Assembly (NCBI RefSeq): GCF_001412575.1
Contig: NZ_CP011834.1
Coordinates: forward strand, 744,001-808,000
Reading direction: 5' to 3'
DNA: 64,000 nt
From: Limnohabitans sp. 103DPR2
GTDB taxonomy: Bacteria; Pseudomonadota; Gammaproteobacteria; Burkholderiales; Burkholderiaceae_C
The position numbers were made by a program, and so were the translations under genes. Of this stretch, positions 56,888-64,000 are shown piece by piece. Under the pieces are notes generated by a model. That model did no database searches, was not told the DNA's origin, and saw nothing but the letters and a program-made list of their open reading frames with translations. Every line of letters begins with the position of its first letter. Position 1 is the first letter of the stretch.

Positions 56888-57570
56888 CATTGCCCGTCTG
56901 AGGGCGGTTTGTTTAAGCTGTTTTGGGGATCAGGGTCAAAACTGCCGCCCGGTGGCAGCTCCATGCGAATTTGGGTTTGCATGAAGCCAAATTGAACCGT
57001 TAAGGACGCTTCGTGCTTGGGCGAATTGGATGTTGAGCCCTCTGAGTTGTCTTGTCGGGGCCTGGCTGGGCCGCGGTAAGACCGCCCACGGTTGTCGTAG
57101 CGTGGCAAGAACCTGGAAAGCTCTGTGAGGGCCATTTCATAGACGCCCCGTTTGAACTCCACCACCACATCGAGCGGTACCCAGAAGTCATTCCAACGCC
57201 AAGCGTCAAACTCGGGGTGGCTGGTGGCGCGCAAGTTGATGTTCCAGTCGGGTTCAACCAGCTGGAGTAAATACCAAATTTGCTTTTGGCCCTTGTAATG
57301 GCCCCTGGCATCGCGCCGGATGAAACGATCCGGCACTTCATAGCGCAACCAATCTCGGGTTCGGGCCACGATGCGCACATGCTCCGGCAGGAGTCCCACT
57401 TCTTCGTGCAGTTCTCGAAACATGGCCTGCTCGGGGCTTTCGCCTCGATCAATGCCGCCTTGCGGAAACTGCCAGCTGTGAGTCCGGATGCGCTTGCCCC
57501 AGAACACCTGATTTTTCTGGTTGAGCAGAATGATGCCGACGTTAGGCCGAAAGCCTTCGCGGTCAAGCAT
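56887..57570 (-). CDS. rppH: RNA pyrophosphohydrolase
   Basis: RppH removes pyrophosphate from 5'-triphosphate mRNA and starts decay. The 227-residue protein begins [20 protein letters not shown], and the Nudix box reads [17 protein letters not shown] followed by HEEVG (about residues 41-63). After residue 160 there is a longer Pro/Asp-rich tail than in enteric RppH. I chose the ATG at 57570; the longer reading is not family-like. It is divergent from proS. Confidence 0.93.
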   Translation of the reverse strand: MLDREGFRPNVGIILLNQKNQVFWGKRIRTHSWQFPQGGIDRGESPEQAMFRELHEEVGLLPEHVRIVARTRDWLRYEVPDRFIRRDARGHYKGQKQIWYLLQLVEPDWNINLRATSHPEFDAWRWNDFWVPLDVVVEFKRGVYEMALTELSRFLPRYDNRGRSYRGPARPRQDNSEGSTSNSPKHEASLTVQFGFMQTQIRMELPPGGSFDPDPQNSLNKPPSDGQ

Positions 57571-57662
57571 AATCAAACCCCAAATTTTTAAACTGTGTCC
57601 ATTATGCACGGACAGATCCGTGCAGCATTGGGACTCACCCTGAGAACGCTTGGAATTAGCCC

Positions 57663-59408
57663 ATGAAAGCCAGTCAATTTTTAATTTCCACCCTGAAAGA
57701 GGCGCCTGCTGATGCCGAGGTGGTCAGTCATCAACTGATGATGCGCGCCGGCATGATCAAACGCTTGGGCGCTGGCATCTACAACTACATGCCCATGGGC
57801 CTGCGCGTGATTCGCAAAGTGGAAGCCATCGTGCGCGAGGAAATGAACCGCGCTGGCGCCATTGAAATGACCATGCCTGTGGTGCAACCTGCCGAGCTAT
57901 GGCAAGAGACGGGTCGCTTTGAAAAGATGGGCCCTGAGCTGCTCCGCATCAAGGACCGTCATGGCCGTGACTTTGTGGTGCAGCCCACCAGCGAAGAAGT
58001 GATCACCGATGTGGCACGTCAAGAGTTGCGCAGCTACAAGCAATTGCCCAAGAACTTCTACCAAATTCAAACCAAATTCCGTGACGAGCGCCGTCCCCGT
58101 TTTGGTTTGATGCGTGGCCGTGAGTTCATCATGAAAGATGCCTACAGCTTTGATCGCGACCAAGTGTCTGCCAAGCAAAGCTACAAGATCATGGCGGATG
58201 CTTACCGCAAAATCTTTGACCGCTTTGGTTTGAGCTACCGCGCTGTGGCCGCCGACAGCGGCGCCATTGGTGGCGATTTGAGCGAAGAGTTTCAAGTGAT
58301 TGCCGCCACGGGCGAAGACGCCATCGTGTATTGCCCCAACAGCGACTACGCAGCCAACATGGAAAAGGCTGAGGCCTTGGCGCCTGCGCACGCACGGCCT
58401 GCGGCATCCAAACCTCAAACCCTCACACCCACACCGGGCAAGAGCACTTGCGACGATGTGGCGGCATTGTTGAATGTGCCTTTGACCACCACCGTCAAGT
58501 CGCTGGTTTTGGCCACTGACGAAACAGATGATCAGGGCAACATCAAGGCCTCCAAAGTTTGGTTGTTGTTGCTGCGCGGTGACCACGACATGAACGAAGT
58601 CAAAGTCGCCAAATTGCCAGGCTTGAATGCGGGCTTCCGTTTTGCCACTTTGACAGAAATTGACGAACACTTTGGCTGCAAGCCTGGTTACTTAGGCCCC
58701 TTGAATTTGAAGAAGCCCTTGAATGTGGTGGCCGACCGTGAAGTGGCCGTCATGGCCGATTGGATTTGTGGCGCCAACCAAGTCGATCACCACATCACCG
58801 GTGTGAACTGGGGCCGTGACTTGCCAGAACCCATGATGGTGGCCGACTTGCGCAACGTGGTGGCCGGCGACGCATCGCCAGATGGCAAAGGTCCTTTGGC
58901 CATCGAGCGAGGCATTGAAGTGGGTCATGTGTTTTATTTAGGCACCAAGTACAGCCAAGCCATGAACGCTACGTTCTTGGACGAAAACGGCAAACCTCAA
59001 TTCTTGGAAATGGGTTGCTACGGCATTGGTGTGACGCGTTTGCCTGCGGCAGCCATTGAACAAAACCACGATGCCAAAGGCATCATTTGGCCCGACGCCA
59101 TTGCGCCTTTCACCGTGGTCATTTGCCCCATTGGCGCCGACCGCAGCCCCGATGTCAAAGCAGCTTCAGAGAAGCTCTATGCCGACCTGATGGCTGCGGG
59201 TGTGGATGTGCTGTTGGACGATCGCGGCGAGCGCCCAGGCGCCATGTTTGCCGACTGGGAACTGATCGGTGTACCGCACCGCGTCACCCTGGGCGACCGT
59301 GGCTTGAAAGAAGGCAAAGTGGAATACCAACATCGCCGCGATGAAGCCGCCACCGCTGTGGCGCCTGCCGACATTGCCGCGTTTGTCTTGGCCAAACTCG
59401 GCAAGTGA
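57663..59408 (+). CDS. proS: Prolyl-tRNA synthetase
   Basis: ProS charges tRNA-Pro in the cytosol. The 581-residue bacterial-type enzyme has class II motif 1 ([20 protein letters not shown]), motif 2 ([21 protein letters not shown], about residues 139-159), an inserted editing (INS/YbaK-like) domain around residues 230-395, motif 3 ([13 protein letters not shown]) and an anticodon-binding C-terminus. Length is normal. Confidence 0.96.
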   Translation: MKASQFLISTLKEAPADAEVVSHQLMMRAGMIKRLGAGIYNYMPMGLRVIRKVEAIVREEMNRAGAIEMTMPVVQPAELWQETGRFEKMGPELLRIKDRHGRDFVVQPTSEEVITDVARQELRSYKQLPKNFYQIQTKFRDERRPRFGLMRGREFIMKDAYSFDRDQVSAKQSYKIMADAYRKIFDRFGLSYRAVAADSGAIGGDLSEEFQVIAATGEDAIVYCPNSDYAANMEKAEALAPAHARPAASKPQTLTPTPGKSTCDDVAALLNVPLTTTVKSLVLATDETDDQGNIKASKVWLLLLRGDHDMNEVKVAKLPGLNAGFRFATLTEIDEHFGCKPGYLGPLNLKKPLNVVADREVAVMADWICGANQVDHHITGVNWGRDLPEPMMVADLRNVVAGDASPDGKGPLAIERGIEVGHVFYLGTKYSQAMNATFLDENGKPQFLEMGCYGIGVTRLPAAAIEQNHDAKGIIWPDAIAPFTVVICPIGADRSPDVKAASEKLYADLMAAGVDVLLDDRGERPGAMFADWELIGVPHRVTLGDRGLKEGKVEYQHRRDEAATAVAPADIAAFVLAKLGK

Positions 59409-59433
59409 CATTGACACCCTGAGGAGCTGGCGC

Positions 59434-60087
59434 ATGAATTTGCACAGACGCAAATCCTTGCGCCAAGTTTTACAGGCAAGTATTGCCGCACAAACCCTTC
59501 AATGGGTGGGTTGGATGACCCTGCTGATGCCTTTGGCCAAAGCGGGTAATCAAGCGGAAGAGGTGCTTTCAGATTCTGTTCGGACTGCCCTCAGTCAAGC
59601 TGTTCAGCAAAGTGGACCGCCCGATCCCGTTCTGCCGACTGCACAGGCGAAGCAGCAGTTCAATGCATGGCGCAGTGCTACGTCGCGAATTCTGAGCAAA
59701 TGGATGGACCATCCAGACGATCGGCAAGAATTTCTCAACACCCTTTGGTATGAAGCGCGCCGGGCTGGCTTGTCTTTGTCTTTGGTGTTGGGACTGATTG
59801 AGGTGGAAAGCGCGTTCAGAAAATACGCCATTTCCAGCGCAGGTGCCAGGGGGTTCATGCAGGTGATGCCCTTTTGGGTGCGCAGCATCGGCGATGGCAA
59901 CGAAAGTGCCTTGTTTCACACGCAAACCCAACTTCGCTTTGGCTGTGTCATCTTGCGCCACATGTTGGAACGAGAAAACGGCAATTTGTTTTTCGCTTTA
60001 GGTCGTTACAACGGCAGCCGGGGACAAGCTGCTTATCCTCAAGCGGTTTTGGCTGCACAAAAAAAATGGCTTCAACCGGTAGATTGA
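59434..60087 (+). CDS. Lytic transglycosylase, SLT domain
   Basis: The 217-residue protein has a short N-terminal signal-like region (hydrophobic from about residue 14 to 34) and a C-terminal SLT domain. The catalytic Glu lies in GLIEVESAFRKYAISSAGA, followed by RGFMQVMPFW and later FFALGRYNGS, the expected active-site pieces. It cleaves peptidoglycan glycan strands in the periplasm. The ATG at 59434 follows GAGGAG at eight bases. It follows proS, a common arrangement in Burkholderiales. Confidence 0.88.
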   Translation: MNLHRRKSLRQVLQASIAAQTLQWVGWMTLLMPLAKAGNQAEEVLSDSVRTALSQAVQQSGPPDPVLPTAQAKQQFNAWRSATSRILSKWMDHPDDRQEFLNTLWYEARRAGLSLSLVLGLIEVESAFRKYAISSAGARGFMQVMPFWVRSIGDGNESALFHTQTQLRFGCVILRHMLERENGNLFFALGRYNGSRGQAAYPQAVLAAQKKWLQPVD

Positions 60088-60098
60088 AGCCAAGCTGA

Positions 60099-60121
60099 TC
60101 AAGCTTCAACAAGAAGCTTGA
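60099..60121. repeat. 8-bp inverted repeat between convergent genes
   Basis: TCAAGCTT (60099-60106) and AAGCTTGA (60114-60121) pair perfectly with a 7-base loop between the transglycosylase gene and grxD. No T tract follows on the plus strand; it may still act as a weak terminator. Confidence 0.45.
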
Positions 60122-60136
60122 AAAATAAAGGTGCGT

Positions 60137-60466
60137 TTATTCTTTGGGTGTAGTGCCCAAAACTTGAACCATCTCACCAGATTCGTACATCTCCATCATG
60201 ATGTCGGAGCCGCCAATGAACTCGCCTTTGACGTAAAGCTGAGGAATGGTGGGCCAGTTGCTGTATTCCTTGATGCCTTGGCGAATTTCCGCATCGTCTA
60301 GCACGTTGACTGTTTTGACAGTCTTGGTGTCCACACCGCAGGCTTTCAAAATTTGAATAGCGCGGCCGGAGAATCCGCACATGGGGAAACTGGCGCTGCC
60401 TTTCATGAACAGCACAACGTCGTTGTGTTTGACCAAATCATCAATGCGGGCTTGTGTATCGCTCAT
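60137..60466 (-). CDS. grxD: Monothiol glutaredoxin (Grx4 type)
   Basis: The 109-residue protein has the monothiol CGFS motif in FPMCGFSGRA (about residues 27-36) and the late WPTIPQLYVKGEFIGGSDIM glutathione-site region. Members carry 2Fe-2S clusters together with BolA proteins; an ibaG gene is at 16.7 kb. The ATG at 60466 gives MSDTQARIDDLVKHNDVVLF. A longer upstream reading overlaps prmC and is unlikely. Confidence 0.94.
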   Translation of the reverse strand: MSDTQARIDDLVKHNDVVLFMKGSASFPMCGFSGRAIQILKACGVDTKTVKTVNVLDDAEIRQGIKEYSNWPTIPQLYVKGEFIGGSDIMMEMYESGEMVQVLGTTPKE

Positions 60467-60543
60467 AGGAATCCTCGTTGTCTTTCCGGTGTCTTCAATG
60501 GGGGTGATTATTTCATGTTGAAAGGGCTTGCGCTGTTTAGGGT

Positions 60544-61359
60544 CTATTTTTGCCCGCCAGAACACCGCTCGATCCCAGCCAAGTCCTTTTTGGACTGAAC
60601 TTGCTTGTAACCTACCGCCTCAAGCAAGGCGCGAACTTGAGGTGCTTGCTGCCACCCGTGTTCTAACAGCAACCAACCCCCTGGCACCAGGTGCGACTGG
60701 GCATTTTGCACAATGTTCCGAATATCTGCCAGGCCATCGTCGCCGCTCACCAGGGCCTCTAAAGGCTCGTGATGCAGGTGGGCCAGGTGCGGGTCTTGCG
60801 CTTCAATGTAGGGGGGGTTGGAAGCGATCACGTCAAACTCACCAGTGACTTGGCTGAACCAATCACTTTGCAGGAAACTCACGTCCAAGGCTAAATTTTG
60901 AGCGTTGTGCTTCGCCACATTCAATGCATCGGTGCTGGTATCCACCGCGGTCACTTGCGCATCCTTGTGCTGCGATTGAAGGGCCAGTGCAATGGCGCCA
61001 CTGCCTGTGCCTAAATCTAAGTAGCGCGTCGCCTTGAAAGATTGTCCGCATGCCAAGGCCCATTCCACCAAGACTTCGGTATCGTCCCTAGGGTCCAGAA
61101 CACGCTTGTCGATGTGAAGTGTCAAGCCAAAGAATTCTTTTTGCCCCACGATGTAGGCCACGGGTTCATGCTGCAGTCGGCGTTGCGCATAGGACTTCAA
61201 AGCATCCACTTGATCCGCTTGCACTTCGTCCGTGTCATGGGCTAACAGCCAAGCACGGTCATGCAGTGGACGACCCAAAGCATGAAGCAATAAAAGCTGC
61301 GCTTCCAATCGGGGCAAGCCCAAGACTTGCGCATGTTGCAAACATTGCAAAACGTTCAT
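60544..61359 (-). CDS. prmC: Release factor glutamine methyltransferase
   Basis: PrmC methylates the GGQ glutamine of release factors. The 271-residue protein has an N-terminal helical domain, the SAM motif [15 protein letters not shown] (about residues 114-128), and the substrate-binding NPPY motif ([14 protein letters not shown]). Its ATG overlaps the prfA stop, so enzyme and substrate are co-expressed. Confidence 0.94.
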   Translation of the reverse strand: MNVLQCLQHAQVLGLPRLEAQLLLLHALGRPLHDRAWLLAHDTDEVQADQVDALKSYAQRRLQHEPVAYIVGQKEFFGLTLHIDKRVLDPRDDTEVLVEWALACGQSFKATRYLDLGTGSGAIALALQSQHKDAQVTAVDTSTDALNVAKHNAQNLALDVSFLQSDWFSQVTGEFDVIASNPPYIEAQDPHLAHLHHEPLEALVSGDDGLADIRNIVQNAQSHLVPGGWLLLEHGWQQAPQVRALLEAVGYKQVQSKKDLAGIERCSGGQK

Positions 61360-62456
61360 GAGGGCAAACTCGATTCCAGCTCTGCCAATTGCTCTGCTTG
61401 CCGTGCATTTTGCAAAGCTTGGGTGACTTCTTCCAAATCACCTTCCATGATGAAACTCAGCTTGTACAAGGTAAGGTTGATGCGGTGATCTGTCAGACGA
61501 CCTTGGGGGAAGTTGTAGGTGCGAATGCGATCGGACCGGTCGCCACTGCCAATCAAGCCCTTGCGCAGCGCTGCATCTTTTGCGGCGCGTTCGCTGCGTT
61601 CTTTGTCTTGAATGCGTGCCGACAGTACCTGCATGGCCTTGGCCTTGTTGCGGTGTTGGCTCCGATCGTCTTGGCACTCGGCCACGATGCCCGTGGGAAT
61701 GTGGGTGATGCGCACGGCGGAGTCGGTCTTGTTGATGTGCTGACCGCCTGCACCGCTGGCGCGGTAAGTGTCAATGCGCAAGTCGGCCGGGTTGATGGTC
61801 ACAGCCTGGGCTTCGTCGGGTTCAGCCAACACAGCCACGGTGCAAGCACTGGTGTGAATACGACCTTGTGTTTCGGTGGCAGGCACGCGCTGCACACGAT
61901 GGCCGCCCGATTCAAAACGCAAGCTGCCAAACACGTTGTCACCCTCGATGCGAATCACGACCTCTTTGTAGCCACCCAATTCACTTGGCGAGTCGGACAT
62001 GATCTCGGTCCGCCAGCCTTTGCGCTCACAAAATTTGGTGTACATGCGCAGTAGATCGCCTGCAAACAAAGCGGATTCATCCCCACCAGTGCCGGCGCGA
62101 ATTTCTAAGTAGGCAGGACGAGCGTCGTCAGGGTCTTTGGGCAGCAGCATGCGCTGCAATTCAATTTCCAATTCCGCCATTTCTTGGGTGGCACTTTGAA
62201 TTTCTTCATCGGCCATGGCTTTCATGTCGGCGTCTTCAGCACTGCTTGCCGCCAAGACATGCCCGGCTTCCAAATCCTGGCTGCGCTCTTGGTAGCGTGC
62301 ATAGCGTTTTGCGACAGCGCTCACATCGGCATGTTCACGGGACAACTTCAAAAACTGGTTCATGTCCGCCATGATGTCTTCGCGCGACAGCAAAAAATCC
62401 AGCTCCTCAAGGCGCTGGGCATATCGCTCAAGTTGATGACGTAAAAAGGGTTTCAT
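61356..62456 (-). CDS. prfA: Peptide chain release factor 1
   Basis: RF1 reads UAA and UAG stops. The 366-residue protein has the stop-codon recognition tripeptide Pro-Ala-Thr in [15 protein letters not shown] and the catalytic GGQ in [17 protein letters not shown]; the Gln is the expected PrmC target. I use the ATG at 62456 ([20 protein letters not shown]). The gene is downstream of hemA, the usual hemA-prfA-prmC order. Confidence 0.96.
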   Translation of the reverse strand: MKPFLRHQLERYAQRLEELDFLLSREDIMADMNQFLKLSREHADVSAVAKRYARYQERSQDLEAGHVLAASSAEDADMKAMADEEIQSATQEMAELEIELQRMLLPKDPDDARPAYLEIRAGTGGDESALFAGDLLRMYTKFCERKGWRTEIMSDSPSELGGYKEVVIRIEGDNVFGSLRFESGGHRVQRVPATETQGRIHTSACTVAVLAEPDEAQAVTINPADLRIDTYRASGAGGQHINKTDSAVRITHIPTGIVAECQDDRSQHRNKAKAMQVLSARIQDKERSERAAKDAALRKGLIGSGDRSDRIRTYNFPQGRLTDHRINLTLYKLSFIMEGDLEEVTQALQNARQAEQLAELESSLPS

Positions 62457-62525
62457 GACACTTGGAAGAAAGAGAGACAAGGCATTGAGAAAGTCTCAAT
62501 GCGGCGAAGGCAAGCTTGAGCTTCG

Positions 62526-63797
62526 CTAGCGCTCTTTGCGCAAGAACATGCGCTGCACAGCATGCACAGCGTGGGGCATGTGTTCTGGATCGGCTTCGCG
62601 CAATTCCGCCATGGCGCCGTGCAACATTTTTTGGGTCAGACCGCGTGAGAAGGCTTCCAGCACTTTCTCGGGATCTTCGCCTTTGGCCAAGAGCTTGCGA
62701 GCGCGAGCCATTTCTGCTTCGCGCCATTGATCGGCTTGAGCGTTCAGCTGTTGGATGAGCGGCACGCTGCCGCGTTGCACCATCCAGTGCATGAAACTTT
62801 GCACGCCCGCATCAATGATGACTTCGGCTTCGGCAACCGCAGCTTGACGGTGCGCTTGGCCAGTTTGGATAACACTGGCCAAGTCGTCGACGGTGTAGAG
62901 GTAGACGTCTTCCAATGATTTCACTTCAGGCTCGATGTCGCGTGGTACGGCCAAGTCGACCATGAACATAGGGCGGTTGCGGCGTTTTTTAAGGGCACGT
63001 TCAACGGCGCCTAAGCCAATCAAGGGCAGGGTGCTGGCCGTGCAACTGATGACGGCATCAAACTCATGCAAGCGGTCTGGCAACTCAGAGAGGCGCATCA
63101 CTTCGGCGCCAAATTGCGCGGCCAATTTTTCACCGCGGTCCATGCTGCGGTTGGCGATCGCCATGCTGCGTGGATTTTTGGCCGCAAAGTGAGTGACCAC
63201 CAGTTCGATCATTTCACCCGCACCGACAAACAACACCTTGATTTTGGACAGGTCCTCAAACAATTGACCTGCCAATCGCACTGCGGCAGCAGACATGCTG
63301 ATGGAGTGCGCGCCAATCTCGGTGGTGGTGCGAACTTCTTTGGCCACCGCAAAACTGCGCTGAAACAGTTGATTCAAGGTGCTGCCCAAAGCGCCAGCCT
63401 CATCGGCTGCGCGAACTGCATCTTTCAATTGACCCAAAATTTGGGCTTCACCCAAGACCATCGAGTCAAGACCACTGGCCACCCGAAAAGCATGCCGAGC
63501 GACATGACCTTCTTCGAGCAAGTAGGTGTGATGACGAAGTTCATGAACCGACACGCCGCCTGTTTGGGCCAGCCACTTTAAAGTGTCCTCAATGGCCAGT
63601 TGATCTGCGGCACAATAAATTTCTGTGCGATTGCAAGTTGAGAGAATGGCGGCTTCGGGTTGCTGTTGGGTTTGGGCAGCCAAGTTGCCGCGCAATTGGT
63701 GCAAAGTGGGGGGCAATTGGTCCATGGCAAACGCAAACCGCCCGCGCAAATCGAGCGGGGCTGTTGTGTGGTTTAACCCCAATGCCCAAACTGCCAT
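62526..63797 (-). CDS. hemA: Glutamyl-tRNA reductase
   Basis: HemA reduces glutamyl-tRNA to glutamate-1-semialdehyde, the first committed step of C5 tetrapyrrole synthesis. The 423-residue product has the catalytic Cys55 in [11 protein letters not shown], the NADPH-binding [13 protein letters not shown] and a C-terminal dimerisation helix. A C5-pathway HemA in a betaproteobacterium is normal. A TATAAT on the minus strand (63809-63804) lies seven bases before the ATG. Confidence 0.95.
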   Translation of the reverse strand: MAVWALGLNHTTAPLDLRGRFAFAMDQLPPTLHQLRGNLAAQTQQQPEAAILSTCNRTEIYCAADQLAIEDTLKWLAQTGGVSVHELRHHTYLLEEGHVARHAFRVASGLDSMVLGEAQILGQLKDAVRAADEAGALGSTLNQLFQRSFAVAKEVRTTTEIGAHSISMSAAAVRLAGQLFEDLSKIKVLFVGAGEMIELVVTHFAAKNPRSMAIANRSMDRGEKLAAQFGAEVMRLSELPDRLHEFDAVISCTASTLPLIGLGAVERALKKRRNRPMFMVDLAVPRDIEPEVKSLEDVYLYTVDDLASVIQTGQAHRQAAVAEAEVIIDAGVQSFMHWMVQRGSVPLIQQLNAQADQWREAEMARARKLLAKGEDPEKVLEAFSRGLTQKMLHGAMAELREADPEHMPHAVHAVQRMFLRKER

Positions 63798-63836
63798 ACT
63801 TGGATTATAAAACTTTGAGTTGTAAGAAAGATTTCA

Positions 63837-64000
63837 ATGAATTGGGACGATGTCTTCTGGCATGTGATGAATTTTGCGCTTCCCGCGTGGGTGTTGTCGC
63901 TGGGCATCACAGCCTGGGGCTCATTTCAATTCAGGCGCCAAGCCCAAATTCGCTGGATTTGGCGTTGCTTGCTCAATGTACTGGCCGGCACGTGCGTGTT
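63837..64000 (+). CDS. Start of a small membrane protein gene (cut by window end)
   Basis: A reading frame starts at the ATG 63837 and runs out of the window after 54 codons. It begins MNWDDVFWHVMNFALPAWVL, then a basic loop (FRRQAQIRWIWR) and the start of a second hydrophobic segment. It is divergent from hemA. Related genomes often have an uncharacterised membrane protein here; no function is known. Confidence 0.6.
   Translation, partial: MNWDDVFWHVMNFALPAWVLSLGITAWGSFQFRRQAQIRWIWRCLLNVLAGTCV

Noticed and set aside
60467..60565. An N-terminal extension of grxD overlapping prmC
   Set aside because: The CGFS glutaredoxin fold begins right after the ATG at 60466, and the extension overlaps the end of prmC with no similarity to the family.

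Overview
The window is 64 kb of an apparently ordinary, gene-dense bacterial chromosome of moderate GC content, with a strong preference for TTG as the leucine codon. Gene content and order point to a betaproteobacterium of the order Burkholderiales, most likely family Comamonadaceae (Limnohabitans/Rhodoferax-like). The indicators are the mlaFED-A-C-B cluster leading into ibaG, murA and a long his operon, tatABC directly after hisE and a HIT gene, petABC followed by sspA-sspB-tRNA-Thr, secA-argJ-DUF815-nudix, yacG-zapD-coaE-pilDCB on the other strand, and rplU-rpmA-obgE-proB. The taxonomic call is inference from synteny; no 16S gene is present.

Layout. 1-3.9 kb: dgt and three genes with start/stop overlaps (MFS transporter, DUF1415 protein, methyltransferase). 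3.9-4.75 kb: a REP-associated tyrosine transposase (RAYT) framed by near-perfect 25-bp inverted repeats, inserted exactly at the methyltransferase stop codon. 4.8-11 kb: gltBD, glutamate synthase, ending at a strong terminator. 11.1-16.7 kb: the Mla phospholipid transport system and a YadGH-type ABC exporter. 16.7-28 kb: ibaG, murA, hisGDCBHA, a sugar-phosphate mutarotase gene, hisFIE, a HIT hydrolase and tatABC, all on the plus strand and probably largely one transcription unit. 27.8-31 kb: a membrane-anchored HtrA-type protease (minus), a NIF3-like gene and pdxA. 31-35.2 kb: the cytochrome bc1 complex petABC, sspAB and tRNA-Thr(UGU). 35.3-41.1 kb: a DciA-like gene (minus), secA, argJ, an AAA ATPase gene and a Nudix gene. 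41.1-46 kb (minus): yacG, zapD, coaE, pilD, pilC and a short pilB. 46-52.7 kb: the least predictable stretch, with several small or uncharacterised genes, yebC, a threonine dehydratase/serine racemase-type gene and a secreted SUMF1-domain gene. 52.7-64 kb: ispB, rplU, rpmA, obgE, proB, rppH, proS, a lytic transglycosylase gene, grxD, prmC, prfA, hemA and the start of a membrane protein gene.

Most genes are core metabolism (nitrogen assimilation, histidine, arginine, proline, pyridoxal phosphate, quinone side chain, haem) or envelope and export functions (Mla, Tat, SecA, MurA, type IV pilus, lytic transglycosylase). I see no prophage, CRISPR array, restriction system or secondary-metabolite cluster. 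The best candidates for something not yet described are the RAYT element with its repeat structure, and the 47-50.6 kb region. That region has a secreted protein built from tandem Cys-x11-Cys repeats, and a two-gene unit (Cys/His/Asp putative hydrolase plus five-helix membrane protein) whose 5' end carries a perfect 11-bp inverted repeat beside a TATAAT box. None of these is proven novel here.
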